Of a stretch of 64,000 bases of DNA, positions 22,065 through 33,861 are shown one piece after another. Each line of letters begins with the position of its first letter. Within the stretch, counting starts at the first letter, position 1. The position numbers were made by a program, and so were the translations under genes. The notes beneath the pieces are model-generated. The model was not told the DNA's origin, did no database searches, and worked only from the letters and a program-made list of their open reading frames with translations. The stretch is from Neoceratodus forsteri (Eukaryota; Chordata; Ceratodontiformes; Ceratodontidae). The DNA lies in the NCBI GenBank assembly GCA_016271365.2, contig CM057452.1, positions 1,246,229,001 to 1,246,293,000 of the forward strand. The letters run 5' to 3'.

Positions 22065-22290
22065 TGGCACACCACACCATTTGCCGATCCTTAGACAAAG
22101 ATTGAAGTAAAAGCTTTTTGAGGGGCGGGAATCTTTCAGTAAGACTTCCAAACTGGCACAGTTTTCTGTAATTAACTTGGTGGTATATACCTTTATTAAA
22201 TGCCAAGTTTCTGCTGCAGGGAGGAATTTATGTGCTCTGTAATATGTTATGTATCTTGAATGCAAGAATTCTGTGTTTTTTGATGCTTAG

Positions 22291-23100
22291 GTAGTCATGG
22301 AGAGATGGGGCTGCAGCTTGGGTTGTCAAGGCTGTTGGCCTCTGCCAAAGTGAAAAATCTGGGGGTAACTTTGATGAATGGCTGACACTGGAGGTTCAGG
22401 TGTCAGCTGTAGTTAACAGAGGCTTTTACCTTCTGAGAAATATCAACTGAATTAAGTCCCTGAAGATCTGCCAACTATAGTGCATGTGTTTGTGACATCT
22501 AGGCTCGATTACTGTAACATGCTTTAACTTCAGGTTTAGTGGAGGTACCCTACGATGTTTGCAGCTCATGAAGAATGCAGCTGTCTGGTTGCTGACAGGC
22601 TTTTTGATGTCTAGCCATGTGACCCTGGTATTGCATGATCTGCACTGGCTGTCTGAAGTGGTGAGTTACCTTATAGGTTGGTCTTCTAACCTATCATGCC
22701 CTACATGGCTTTGACCCTGTCTACCTGTCAGAGCTCCTGTATGCTGTCCAGTCCTTGCGACCCCTCTGCTCTTCTGAGGAGGGCCTCATTTCAGTCCTGA
22801 GGGCCCAGCCTAAGTCCTCTGGAGATTGTATGTTTGAGGTGGTAGTCCCTCTGTTATGGAATGCACTACCCAGGGGATTGATGGAGGCCCCCTGGTTGGA
22901 GGCCTTTAAAAGGGGAATGAAAATGTTCCTGTTTAACCAGGCCATTGCAGAGTAAAGACACTTTATTTCATCCTTTGCTGATGCGTACATACACTTTAAT
23001 GTATTATCTATCTATGATTGTTTTTATCTATTTATTGTCTTCCACTCTGTACTGTGCCCTGAGCCTTTGTGGAAGGGAGCCTTATAAATAAAGCTGCTAG
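22291..23100 (+). mobile_element. L2-like LINE 3' fragment
   Basis: Absent from the equivalent place in copy B. It encodes the C-terminal region of an L2 ORF2 in broken frames: VTSRLDYCNML (about 22493-22525), LRCLQLMKNAAVWLLTGF, HVTLVLHDLHWLS, then an open stretch 22755-22955 with VVVPLLWNALPRGLMEAPW and KMFLFNQAI, and a stop. The 3' end CCCTGAGCCTTTGTGGAAGG...CTTATAAATAAAG is the usual L2 end. Short CTTAG/CTAG flanks may be the target duplication. The 5' end is truncated. Confidence 0.8.
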
Positions 23101-23866
23101 GACTACTAAATTAGTGAGATACTGTACAGTTAAGCACTTGACATTCTGGATGTCATCAGAAAAACATTGAACTTTAGTTAAAATGTCATATTGCAAGATC
23201 CCTGAGGGTTTAGTGAGGTTTGCACACCAAAAACAATTGTTTTCTGTATTAGAGTTTGTGTCCATATAGGTGAAACAAAGCCTGCTTATACTATGTATCT
23301 ATCCATTTTTCTATGGATCTGTTACTTGTATGGTAATTGCTGGTTTGAGTAAATAACATAGCAGAATGTATTATGTGTGCTAAACCCCCAAATATGGTAG
23401 CTCTGGATAAGATAATCTGTCAAATGGCAAGAATATTGTTTGTATAATTCTGTTGTGTTATCTTATAAACAAACAAAAAGAAATTTCAGAAAAGAAAAGA
23501 AACCAGCAGGAATAGCAGCCAAACAAAGGTATGGGACTTCAGATGAGTGGACTTTGGGAGGATGAGGGAATTATTGATGGACAGCTTTGGGTAATAGAAG
23601 GGATTGGAGAAGTGGGCAAGAAATGGGAAGCATGCAAGAAAGGGGTGGTAGAGGCAATGAGATGCAGCATTGGTGAGGAGCGTAAATGTTAATATACACT
23701 ATGTGATAGTAAAATTCTTGTTATTTGTGATGTCTTGATCTGATAATCATCTATCTTATGTATGATTGATTGTCAATTATTTGATGTACTGTAATGATGA
23801 TTTCTTTATTCTTTTTAATAAAAATGTTATTGATAAATAAAGTAAATGCAGTGAGGCAAAGAAACC

Positions 23867-24454
23867 ATGTCTACAATAGGTTTATTAAGAGAAAATAAAA
23901 CTTTGCAGTACAGACTTAAAGCCCTAGAAAATGTTACTCAAGCAAAAAACTTGCACATTCTTGTCATGCCAGAAGCAACAGAGGGGGAAGATCCTGTGGG
24001 GTTCATAGGGTATTGGCTTGGTGAACAGTTCCACCTGGAGCTGGCCCCAGCGATATAATGAGCATATCAGATCATGCCAAGAAAAGAGCATGAAAGCAAG
24101 GAACTGCAATGAACTCAATTAATTAATTCAGCTGGGCCACATGAAAGGGATAGTGTGCTTTAGGCTACACATTGTGTGGGCCTGATATCACTGGACTCAG
24201 GTGAAAAGCTTTCTATTTTTCCGGACCTCAGCTTCACGACAACGGAACATTGCAAAGTGTTCAATGGAACTAGGGCAGCCTTGCAGTCGTTTGAAGTGTC
24301 AGATAATCTTCAGTACCCTGTCAAACTCAAGGTCATTTACTCTGGAAAACAATACTTACTTAGCGACCCAAAAGACACTGGACTGCATGTGGAGAAAACC
24401 AACATGGGCATTGAGAAGCAGAATGTGATTGCTAAGGAGGAGGACTCAGACTGA
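23867..24454 (+). pseudogene. L1 ORF1p-like fragment, copy B
   Basis: MSTIGLLRENKTLQYRLKAL, ENVTQAKNLHILVMPEATEG, VGFIGYWLGEQFHLELAP, then a stop (24056-24058). After a gap of broken frame comes SIFPDLSFTTTEHCKVFNGT, LQYPVKLKVIYSGKQYLLSD, PKDTGLHVEK and a stop at about 24452. The second block is the L1 ORF1 C-terminal domain ('fpDfs', 'yPakLrv...g...f..p.ea'). ORF1p is the RNA chaperone of L1. The 5' part of the coiled coil is missing and no ORF2 follows within the repeat. Confidence 0.7.
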
Positions 24455-24829
24455 TTTCTCAGTGGGGAATAGAAGTCTATAAGTCAAAGTGCTTTCAGTG
24501 TCAGGGGTATGAGGGGTTGACAAACCATGAGTCTAGAGTGGTAGGCTGAAAAAGACTCAATAATGCCTTAATGGGGTATAAAAACACTGCATTAACTTTC
24601 GTTGAGGATGTTGTATTTTTGGACTCCCTGCATGGCTTCTCGAAACACTAACTGAAGCTTCAAATTGAACATGCTTTACAGCACTAGCTCAGTAGCTCAG
24701 TGGGTCTTTCTCTCTCCTCCATCTGGCACACCACACCATTCACCGATCCTTGCATAGAGACTAAATTGAAAGCTTTGGGGCGGGGGTATCTTTTAATAAG
24801 ACTCTGAAACTGGCACAGTGCATAATTAA

Positions 24830-25616
24830 AGGGACACTGTCAACTCCGTCAGGCCTGAAATTGTCCCTAGTTTAAAAATCATATTTTATGATTGCTTACA
24901 TTATGTAAAGATTGCTATTGCATCTGGTAGTTTGATTCTGATTCATTTTTTTCCTTTCTAAAAGTGAAAAATAGACTGTCTAACACACTGGTGTATCTAT
25001 GTCTCTATTACAGATGGGGTGGTGGATGTATGGAATAGCATACCCTAGGAGGTGGTGGCTGCTTGTACGGTGGCAGACTTCAAATAATCATGGGACAGGT
25101 ATAAAGGAATATCAGAAACAGGAAGAAAAAGCTAAAGCCAGTGACCAGATAGGGTCACTGGCTGCTTCGTTAGGTAGTTTAAATGGACAGACTGGATGGG
25201 CCTGGTGGCCGTTATCTGCCAACAGTATTTATGTATCTTTTACCACACAAAAACATGTTAGTTTACATTCCTTGATAACTGCTGCTGTGTCTTTCCTGGA
25301 CTTGGGCCCCCCTCCCCCAACACAGTCTAGCCACTCATGTGTCAGTGGGAGGAGGTGAGACTACTGCGTCATGAACAGCTGAATTGTTTGGGGGGGTTCC
25401 TAATGTTCAGAAAGTATGGAATAAGAGTTGATCATGGATTTGAAACAAACCAAGGCTGAGTATACTTATACTGTTGCCAATCACTTCAGTTCTACTCAGA
25501 AAGGAAGAAGATAAAACAACCAGCAGCACCAATGAATTTCAGAGAAAGTAAGCAATAATAAAATGTGGGTTTTCAACTAGAAATAATATGATGTAAAAAG
25601 GGTTGACAGTATCCCT
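24830..25616. mobile_element. TTAA-flanked MITE, T2/Kolobok-like
   Basis: TTAA at 24826-24829 and 25617-25620 flank terminal inverted repeats AGGGACACTGTCAACTC / GGGTTGACAGTATCCCT. Copy A has a single TTAA at the same place (22172-22175, in CTGTAATTAACTTGG), proving insertion with TTAA duplication. TTAAAGG-type ends are known from Xenopus T2 MITEs and Kolobok elements. The interior contains a CR1 3' fragment. Confidence 0.8.
24998..25245 (+). mobile_element. CR1 3' fragment inside the MITE
   Basis: Reads DGVVDVWNSIP, EVVAACTVADFK, WDRYKGIS and ends GACTGGATGGGCCTGGTGGC / CCGTTATCTGCC, the usual CR1 C-terminus and 3' end. It lies wholly between the MITE termini, so it inserted into or was captured by the MITE. 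Confidence 0.7.
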
Positions 25617-26399
25617 TTAACTTGTTGCTAACAGTATAGCGCCTTTATTAAATGACCCAATTTCTGTTGCAGGGGCAAGTTTTGATGTTTTGTAATATCT
25701 TGCACACTGTGAATGCATAAATTATATATTTTTGATGCTAAACTACTGAGGTACAGTTAAGTAGCTGAAATTCTTGATGTAATCAGAAAAATGTTGAACT
25801 TTAATTAAAATGCCGTATTGCAAGATCCCTGGGGGATAGTTGGGTTTTCACACTAAAAATAACTATTTTTATGTATTAATTAGAGATTGTGACTGTACAG
25901 GTGAAACAATGTCTTGCTTAAAATATGTGTCTGTCCATTTCTATATGGATCTATCACTTGTATGCTAATTGCTGGTTTGAGTACATAGTACAGGCATTGT
26001 GGTAGCAGCAGATTTTAAGGCCCAATATTCAAAAATGTGCAAAGATTTGAGCTCTGCCTTGCTATAGCCCGGATGCCTGAAGATGCTATATTGAGTGGAA
26101 TAGTCACCGGCGCACTTCTATTGAATATGGGGCCATATTGGCTCAATGCTAAGCTACTTAGCACTGCCCCAACATGGCTTCTGAAATACGGCACCACAAT
26201 GGACAGCGCCCAAGTGCAATTTGCCATATTCAAATAGACCCATGCAAATGAGCCCCTTGGGCATGCAAGGCACTAAGGGTCCATTTGCATGCCCATTTTG
26301 AACTCATTTACATGGGTAGCTTGGCTGGTTTGCATGGCACTGCCTCCTCCAGTTGCTCAGTGCCTGAGTAGCTATCCTTGGTGCTAGCAGTCCCTTCCC

Positions 26400-26990
26400 C
26401 CACCTGCACCCATGCTCGATGATAAGGAACAGCTTCCCTGGTGTCCAGTGGTCCCACCCCCTACCCGATGTCCACTTGATATTAAATATAAAGTTCTCTG
26501 GTATCCAATTGTCCCACCCACTACCTGGTGTCTGCTTGATATTAAATATAAATATCCCTTGTGTCCGGTGGTTCCTTCTCCTCCCGATGTCCACCCGATA
26601 TTAAATATAAATATACCCCATGTACAATGGTACATCCCCACCACCCAATGATCACCTGGTATTAAATATAAATTACCCCAGTGTCCAGTGGTCCCTCCCC
26701 CCACACGATGTCCACCCGATATTAAAAATAAATATTCCTAGCATCCAATGGTCCCTCTCCCACCTGATGTCCACCTGATATTAAATATAAATATACCCCA
26801 TGTCCAGTGGTACATCCCCACCACCCAATGGTCACCTGCTATTAAGTATAACTTACCCCAGTGTCCAGTGGTCCCTCCCCCACATGATGTTCACCCAGTA
26901 GTAAATATAATTATCCTTAGTGGCCGGTAGTCCCTCCCTGCAACCGATATTAAATACAAATTACCCTGGCATCCAGTGGTCCCTTCCCTG
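26400..26990 (+). repeat. About 60-bp subterminal tandem repeats, left arm
   Basis: About nine diverged units built on GTCCAGTGGTCCCTCCCCCA, GATGTCCACC and GATATTAAATATAAAT. Inverted counterparts (ACCACTGGACACCAGGG, TTTATATTTAATATTGGATG) occur at 27700-28030 and 28556-28800. Arrays near transposon ends can be binding sites for transposase or its MYB partner; that is inference here. Confidence 0.75.
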
Positions 26991-28040
26991 ATTCCTGTCC
27001 CTGTACTGAGCAAAGCCACACCGGTTTGTCAATCCCCTCCCCCCCACATGATGATCACCAGCCCACCACTGCCATGTGGCATGCCTTTTGCAAGTAATTC
27101 CCCCACCACAGCAAAGCCCCAGCCACATTCCCAAACAGTGATCTGCAACCCCCACAGCCCTTCCCTTAGTGGTGATTAGTGGCCCCCCACCTGCAGCACC
27201 GACAACCCACACCATTGGTCCCCCTTACCTGACTATTGGTGCTGCAGTCAGTGGACGGCAAGTGACACGACTCTCCACACACCACCTCAGCCACCTACCG
27301 TCTGACAGTAGCAGGAAGCATGCTGCTTATAAATAGGGCATGTGCCCTATAAATAAGCAATGCACTTCCTGCTCTTGTCAGATGGCAAGCTGCTGAGGTG
27401 GTGTGGAGAGGGTTGTATTGCTTTGCCGTCCACTGACTGCAGCACCAATAGTCATATATGGGGGACCAAGGGGGTGGCTTGTCAGTGCCATGGGTGGGAT
27501 GGGAGCCATTTATCACCACCAAGGGATGGGCTGTGGGAAGGCCACAAATCACTGTTGGGGAATGGGGCAGGAACTTTGTTGTGGGGGGGACTTACTTACA
27601 AAAGGCATGCTGCATGACAGGGGAGGGCTGGTGATCACCATGGGAGGGGGAGAACTGACAAACTGAGGAGGGCTTTTCTCAGTACTGGGACAGGGTTTGG
27701 GTGGGGGGAGGGACCACTGGACACCAGGGTAATTTATATTTAATATTGGATGGGGTGAGGGACCCCTGGACACCAGGAAGATTCTTATTTTATTCTTCAG
27801 ACACTGCATTTGGTGGGGGAGGACCACTGGATACCAATGAAATCTATATTTAATAATGGGCAGCCATCAGGTGGCAGGAAGGAACACTGGACATAAGGGA
27901 AATCTCCTTATTTTATTCATCGAGCATGGCATTGGGTGGGGGCACCACTGAACACCAGGGAAATTTATATTAAATATTGGATGGCCATCAGGTGGGGGAA
28001 AGGACAACTGTAATCCAGAGAAATTTATATTTTTTATCCA

Positions 28041-28560
28041 ACTTTTTGCTCCTCCATGGCCATCTATGCTTTCATTTGGCCCCCTTCAGCCCCCACACCT
28101 CTCATCCTCTCCCCCACCATCTTTTCCAGTGAGGATTCACAAGGAGCAGGGTCCAGGTGCATTTGGGACCATCACACATGGCTACAGAAAGACATAGTAT
28201 TCTCCTGTGGTTTTCTCCTGTTCCAACTGGAGCAGTGGCATACAAGGTGTGCACATGTTTGTGGAGGCCCTTATGTGTTTCTGGAACCCAAGTGCTCCTT
28301 CCACCCTCCTGAAGTAACACGTCTTCCCCCAACACCTATGCTCTGACACCCAGCCTCCACTGGGTGTCAGTTGAGAGCTAGGAAACAAACCTCCCCAATC
28401 TGAGAGTTGAGATCAGGCAAGTGGCTGCTACTATCATCTTCCAGCCCTCCCCCTGCCAACCCCAGCAGCCTGAGCTTGCTGCTAAACTCGGGTCACCGGC
28501 ATGGGGTGAGGCATGGTGTCTAGCACCTCAACCCTTAGTGTCACCAGGCTGGCTGAGAAA
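28041..28560. other. Arm-unmatched stretch within the Harbinger foldback
   Basis: About 520 bp that has no counterpart in the left arm. GC-rich, with a 96-codon frame (28056-28346) lacking known motifs and a local palindrome (ACACCCAGCCTCCACTGGGTGT). Either a later insertion or a relic of the parent element's interior. Confidence 0.45.
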
Positions 28561-29336
28561 TTTATATTTAATTTCAGGTGGCCATCGGGTAGGGGGAGGG
28601 ATCACTGGACATAGGGGAGGTTATTATTTTATTCATTGGGCATGGCATTGGTGGGGGGGGACCACTGGACACCAGGGAAGCTGTCCCTTACCAATGGGCA
28701 TGTGTGTGGGTGGGGTTGGTGCCGCTAGGCACCAGGGATTATAACTGCCATCATCGGACATGGGTGCAGGTAGGGGGAAGGACCACTATACACCAAGGAC
28801 TACTGTGTTGGGGATGCTGCTGCACTTCCTACACCAACTGCTAGGATTTTGCTGCAGTAAGTTCTGGTCTAAGTTGGCAGTATTTGCACCATGCAGGAGA
28901 TCCATTCAAAATGTCCTTGCATGGCACAAATGCTCTGAATATCAGACTGTGCCGATATTCAGGTTCCCACTCCTCCATTTGCATTGTGCCCCCCTGCACA
29001 GTTTGCCCAGGCAGAAACCCTGTTTGCCATGCTAACCAGGCTTTTGAATACTGTATAGGAAATCCACGCAAAGCCTGGTTTGCACGCACAAACTAGGATT
29101 TGTGCCAGTGCAAACTTTTGAATATTGGGCCCTAAGTGTTTAAACCCCCAAATGTGATATAGCCAGATAAGATAATGTCTCCTGTGGCAAGAATGTCATT
29201 TGTATAATTCTATTTTGGGGTTTTTGTTAGCCTTTTCATGCAGAAAGTGTATAAGATGATCTCATAAACCAATAAAAAGAAATTAAAAAAAAACAACAGC
29301 AGCCAAACAAAGGTATGTGATTTCAGATGAGTGGAC

Positions 29337-29905
29337 CTAAAGGAGTAGTACACCCTCATATCATGTAAATGTTATTTGTTTCCTTGTCAACAGATAACTG
29401 TTTTCATGTAGCTGTTGGGGGATATATGTGTTTGCTTTAGTTTGTTTTCGCTGTTCACACCAGCCCCTGTAACTGGCCTGGGGATCTTAATTTTCTAGTT
29501 GCTGAAATCTCAGTGTCCCTTACAGCTGCATTAGTATATGATAACATGATGCCACAGGATCCATTTACACCATGTATCTCTATTCTTAAAGTACACATAA
29601 CCTGAAAAAACTCTCTAGAAACGCAGAGACTGAATGCAGTTTAAAAGCAAAAAGCAACCCTGCATTACATCTAAGACAGTTTGTAAAGCTAACTGAAAGT
29701 AAATATGGTATTTCACACCTTCCTGCAACTTGACTGTTGAATTCTAAGTAAGCAGACAGGAATACTGTGGAGTCCAAAGGGTGCTGACACATCATGTTCT
29801 GATATGTTAATGTGGCACTTAGTGACAATGAGATTTCAACAACCAGAAAGTGGAGACCCCAGTTACCGGGGTTGTTGTGAACAGTGAAAACAAACTAAAA
29901 AACAA
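29337..29905. mobile_element. Degenerate sibling of the MITE at 30134
   Basis: Begins CTAAAGGAGTAGTACACCCTC, matching the terminus at 30130 (TTAAAGGAAAACTACACCCTC). It shares the interior landmarks TGTCAACAGA, TTTTCATGTAGCT, GCTGAAATCTCA and AGTGAAAACAAACTA. The right terminus is missing. Confidence 0.65.
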
Positions 29906-30133
29906 ATACTGTACAGTACATGTGTTTAAAGAAAGTGAATGTTTGACTATCTGACACTTAGGAGAGAAGCTCTGTGGGTAGTACAGTTGGGGTTTGGGTG
30001 CTCCACATGCCAGGATATAATGAGAGGGTTGAATATGCATCTTTTCTGAAAATGACATGAAAATGCTTCCAGTAATGAAACTGAGCTTTGTGTGCTGCTA
30101 ATGTTTTTGTTTTTTGTTTTTTTTCTCACTTAA

Positions 30134-30786
30134 AGGAAAACTACACCCTCATATCTTCTAAATTGTATGTGTTTCCATGTCAACAGACAAATATTTTCAT
30201 GTAGCTATTAGAGATGCATGCAACTGCCTTAGTCTGTTTTCACAGTTCATACTAGGCTCAGTAACTGTCCTGGGAGGCCCCATTTGGTGATATGATATAA
30301 TCTCATTGTCCCTAAGAGCTGCATTAATAGATGAGAACATGATGCCTAATCAACATTTAAACATTCCAGTATGCCTGTCTGCTTAATTAATCTTCAAAGA
30401 AAGAAGCTGCAAGAAGGTGTGAAATACTACATTTACCTTTAGTGAGATTTGCAAATGATCTGATTTGTAATGCAGGGTTTTTCCCTTTAAACTCCATTCA
30501 GTTTATGTGTTTCCAGAAAGTTTTTTCCGGATATTTGTTCTTGCAGCATAGAGATACATGATATAAATGATTGAGCTGACATAATGTTTGCATATGTTAA
30601 TTCAGCTCTCATGGACAATGAGATTTCAGCAGCCATGAAATGAAGACTCCCAGGGCAATCACAGGGGGCTACCACGAGCAGTGAAAACAAACTAAAGCTA
30701 ACACACATAGCCCTAATAACTACAGAAAAGGAGTTGTCTGTTGACATGGAAACAAAATTTAAATGATATGAGGGTGAAGTTTTCCT
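30134..30786. mobile_element. TTAA-flanked foldback MITE
   Basis: TTAA at 30130-30133 and 30787-30790. Ends AGGAAAACTACACCCTCATA and its inverted match TATGAGGGTGAAGTTTTCCT. Complementarity continues inward for most of the element (TTTCCATGTCAACAGACAA / TTGTCTGTTGACATGGAAA), so it can fold as one long hairpin about 0.3 kb per arm. Same TTAAAGG type of end as the element at 24830. Confidence 0.8.
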
Positions 30787-31061
30787 TTAAGCTAATGAGA
30801 TATTTCTGACTCAATATTCATCCTGGAAACAGAACAACCACAATTAATTTAGGACTATGAACTACTTGATTGGTATTGAATAGTATAATTGTCTACATTT
30901 GGCTTTAATCCTTTTATCAGTTTTACCTTATATTAATAATTTATACTACTACCATTGCTGTTACTTCACTTACACATTACTCATGTTAATAAATTATACT
31001 ACTTCTGTTGTCATTACTGCACTTGCACCTTGCACTTTCAACTGTCACTTTAAGAGATTTA

Positions 31062-31400
31062 GGGCAGGATTCACAGACGCCCAGAAATACCCACAGCTGT
31101 GGGTAAAATGCGGCTCAAGTTGGTAGAGACTTGCAGATCCGCAAGTTACCTGCAGCTGCTGGTATTCACAAAGGTGGAGCCGGATTATGAACAGCTCCAT
31201 GATCTACTGCTGCCTGTGGATGGGGTTGTCAGGGTGACAGCCGCAGCTGGGGGAATGGGCTACGGTTGCTGGAAGCAGCCATAACTCCCTCTGCAACTGC
31301 TGCGGCTGTGAATCGGAACCACCGCAGCTGCGGGTGATTCCGGTCCACAGCAGCAGTTGCGGAGGAAAACTTTGTAAAATGGGCTTTGTGAATCCAGCCC
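31062..31400. mobile_element. Harbinger-type MITE, 339 bp
   Basis: Ends GGGCAGGATTCACAGA and TTTGTGAATCCAGCCC, flanked by TTA (31059-31061) and CTA (31401-31403), consistent with a TWA duplication carrying one change. The GC-rich interior has several GCAGCTGC-type palindromes and inverted matches. No coding sequence. Confidence 0.7.
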
Positions 31401-33861
31401 CTACTATTTAAGTGCAGACAGTAGCAGTCTCTGGAACCCTCCCTGTGATTAGACCTCTGGTAGAAACTAGTCTGAGGTTCCTGTCTTGGCCTCCCTTCTG
31501 TGCTGCCACTGTTAAGTACATGAGTATACCCTGGCACTGTAGGTACTTTGCCTTTTTTCCACAATAAAAGTAAACTATTAGGCTGAGACTGGTGCTGGTC
31601 TTTTTCTTGCTTTGTACATTATTGACTAGGCACAGTCATACTGTGGAGAGGAGCATTTTTGTTGTTCTCTTACATTGAAATTGGTGCTTAAAATAAACTG
31701 TGACCAAAGAATGCTATCAGGTTGCTCTGACAAGACCTCCCGCCACAAACCCTTGCTGCTTACTATCCTGAAGCCCATTTTTCTCCAGGTATTTCAGTAG
31801 GTCCTCTTTGACTACTGTCTCCATCAGTTAACATACATAGAGGTAAGGGTGACATGTCTATAGTTTCCCAGCTGCTCCTTGGAACTACACTAGCACTTTA
31901 GTCATTAAAAGGAAATTAATGGTAATCGATGAGAAAAAAAAATAGCACATCATTGTGCCAGGCGGCAAAAAAGTAGAAATGCAAAACAGAATAAAAAAAA
32001 ATCACATGACAACATTTTCACTGTAACACATACTGGTACAGTACTTTGTAGTACTCATAAACATAGATTATTAATTACCGATTATGTGCACTGCTGCTTT
32101 GTGGCTAATTTTTAAGAATTTGGCAGAGGTTGTGACTAATAAACAGAAAGAAAGCAAAGGCATTTTACATAGCTATGCTGCTAGGAATGTCACAATTTAA
32201 AGACAATATTGAAGTTTTTAATACTGATTTTTTTTCTTGTGACAATTATATAGCAAGCTTGTGTTTTTCACAATAACAGAGCTGCAGTATTTGTTCTTTG
32301 CCTGTTATTGAAACAGTAGTGTGGTAAAAGACCAGACTGACAATTGCCATCAGTTGCATGAGGTGATGATGGTGGAGGAAGCAGATTCTTATTTTTTGCC
32401 CACATCTAAAGGCTATTGCGAGTCATTAATTGTAGTCTTTAATGGTGGTCATGAGATGTGCTCAAATCCTTCATGCAGTATACTGTTTGATGCTCTGCCA
32501 TCTGTTCAGTGCTGCTGTTGAGATCCCACAGCCAAAAAAACTCCTGTGAGTAAATTGGAAATGGTTAGGTGAGGGGGACTCTTAACATCTAGATTTGTAG
32601 TAGGGGAACAGTCATTTCTAGGTGGTGGGACTCTCAATGCAGAAAGATAACAGGTGCAGTAACTCTCATATTATTTTGTAAGAGGTGGTGAAATTAAGCT
32701 TCGGTTGGCTCCTGCCAATTTAACCACTGAAAATCATGTGTCAAGTCCTGGTAGGATTTTAAAGTTGCCACTTACACTATGCAGTCAGGAGGGAGGATAC
32801 TAACTTGCAGACTGTTGGAAATTCAGTGAAAAATATTGCAAAATTGTAAAATTATGTATAAAAGTGAACTGAAGTGAAAACACTAAGTCCATGCACATGT
32901 ACCATTCATGCTTTTTTGGACTTAATTGTTTCACAAAATATACAATTAAAAAAACTAAGTTTGTAAAAAGATGTACAGTGCATTTACATGGACTTGTCCC
33001 CCCCCCCCAAAAAAAAACAACTTAATTAATCTTCCCAATGCTCATCTCAGAAAAAAACAAATAAGGACATACCCAGCCTGTCCACGTGTATGAATGTCCC
33101 TCTTCCCTTTCCTGACAAAACTACAAAAAAGTGCCCACGTACTCCCCCAAGTCCTATTACACGTTGGCAGTAAATCTAATCTCTTCTCATTATGATGCTG
33201 CAGGCTTACCCCTGAGGTCCTCGTGAACTTCCTCTGAAAGTCAAAAGGTGCCATGCAGTCTTAATGTTATGAAGATTTACCACTGAGTGATGTCAGAGAC
33301 CTAAAACTGGTTAACCAGGCTGCTGGTAAGTTAAACCATCAAGTCACCCTGGTATTCCGACACATCCCATCAATTTACCAATACTGGCATGGGAGCACAG
33401 TTTCACATGGGATGGTAGTGGGGGTGTGGGGAAGGGTGCTGTCACCAAACATTTGGGAGGAGGTAATGTAGGTTGTGAGCAGACATTTTGAAATGAGGAC
33501 AGTTACCATGCACTACACGAGGGACAATAAAAGTAAATAATTGGGAAATGCAAAGTACTTGTCTACACTTAATGCAAATAAAACTGATTCAAATTTCTGT
33601 AAATAAACTTATGATCACTAAACATGTGATACTGGCATGACTATACGTCTGTCTTTTCTTTCACTAAATTCAAACAAAAATGCCAAAAAATGTATATAAA
33701 CACAGTATTCAGGTACTGTCAAAAATAAATTGATTTACACAGGATTAGAGTGGGGAAGCTAGAAACCAGGATGCAGTGATGCTGCCCGTTGTTGCATATC
33801 TGGAAGACATAAAGGGAATTAGGCGTTGCACTTGCTCAAATATGAATAGGCTACCATAAAC
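31401..33861. other. About 2.4 kb with no supported feature
   Basis: AT-rich unique-looking sequence. No frame over about 70 codons, no terminal repeats and no LINE motif were found. A C10/A9 homopolymer run lies at about 33000-33017. It may be host intergenic DNA or very old repeats. Confidence 0.5.

Larger units (their letters stand above)
20484..23560 (+). repeat. Direct repeat copy A (L1-ORF1-like segment plus downstream sequence)
   Basis: Aligns in order and orientation with copy B (23866-29336). Shared landmarks include GGGGTATGAGGGGTTGACA-type text (about 21090 / 24505), CACACCACACCATT (about 22068 / 24729), AACTGGCACAG (about 22151 / 24807), GCAAGATCCCTG (about 23192 / 25819) and AGCAGCCAAACAAAGGTATG (about 23513 / 29294). 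Copy A is interrupted by a solo-LTR-like element (21321-22064) and an L2 fragment (22291-23100). Without these the core is about 1.5 kb. Sequence at 23700-23850 (TTTAATAAAAATGTTATTG) looks like a retroposon 3' end. Confidence 0.75.
26019..29132. mobile_element. Harbinger-like foldback element, about 3.1 kb
   Basis: Ends GGCCCAATATTCAAAA and TTTTGAATATTGGGCCC, flanked by TAA (26016-26018, 29133-29135), a target duplication typical of PIF/Harbinger. The site is unoccupied in copy A (about 23360-23382). The element folds on itself: its centre is GGGCATGTGCCC (about 27336-27347), flanked by inverted copies of CTGCAGTCAGTGGACGGCAA (27243 and about 27420). Further out, about 60-bp subterminal repeats lie in opposite orientation on each arm. 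The right arm is about 480 bp longer because of an unrelated stretch at about 28041-28560. No transposase frame. Confidence 0.75.
23866..29336 (+). repeat. Direct repeat copy B
   Basis: Second copy of the segment at 20484-23560. It is interrupted by a TTAA-flanked MITE (24830-25616) and a Harbinger-like foldback (26019-29132); both sites are empty in copy A. The end shared with copy A (ATTTCAGATGAGTGGAC) is at about 29319-29335, directly followed by a degenerate MITE. Confidence 0.75.
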
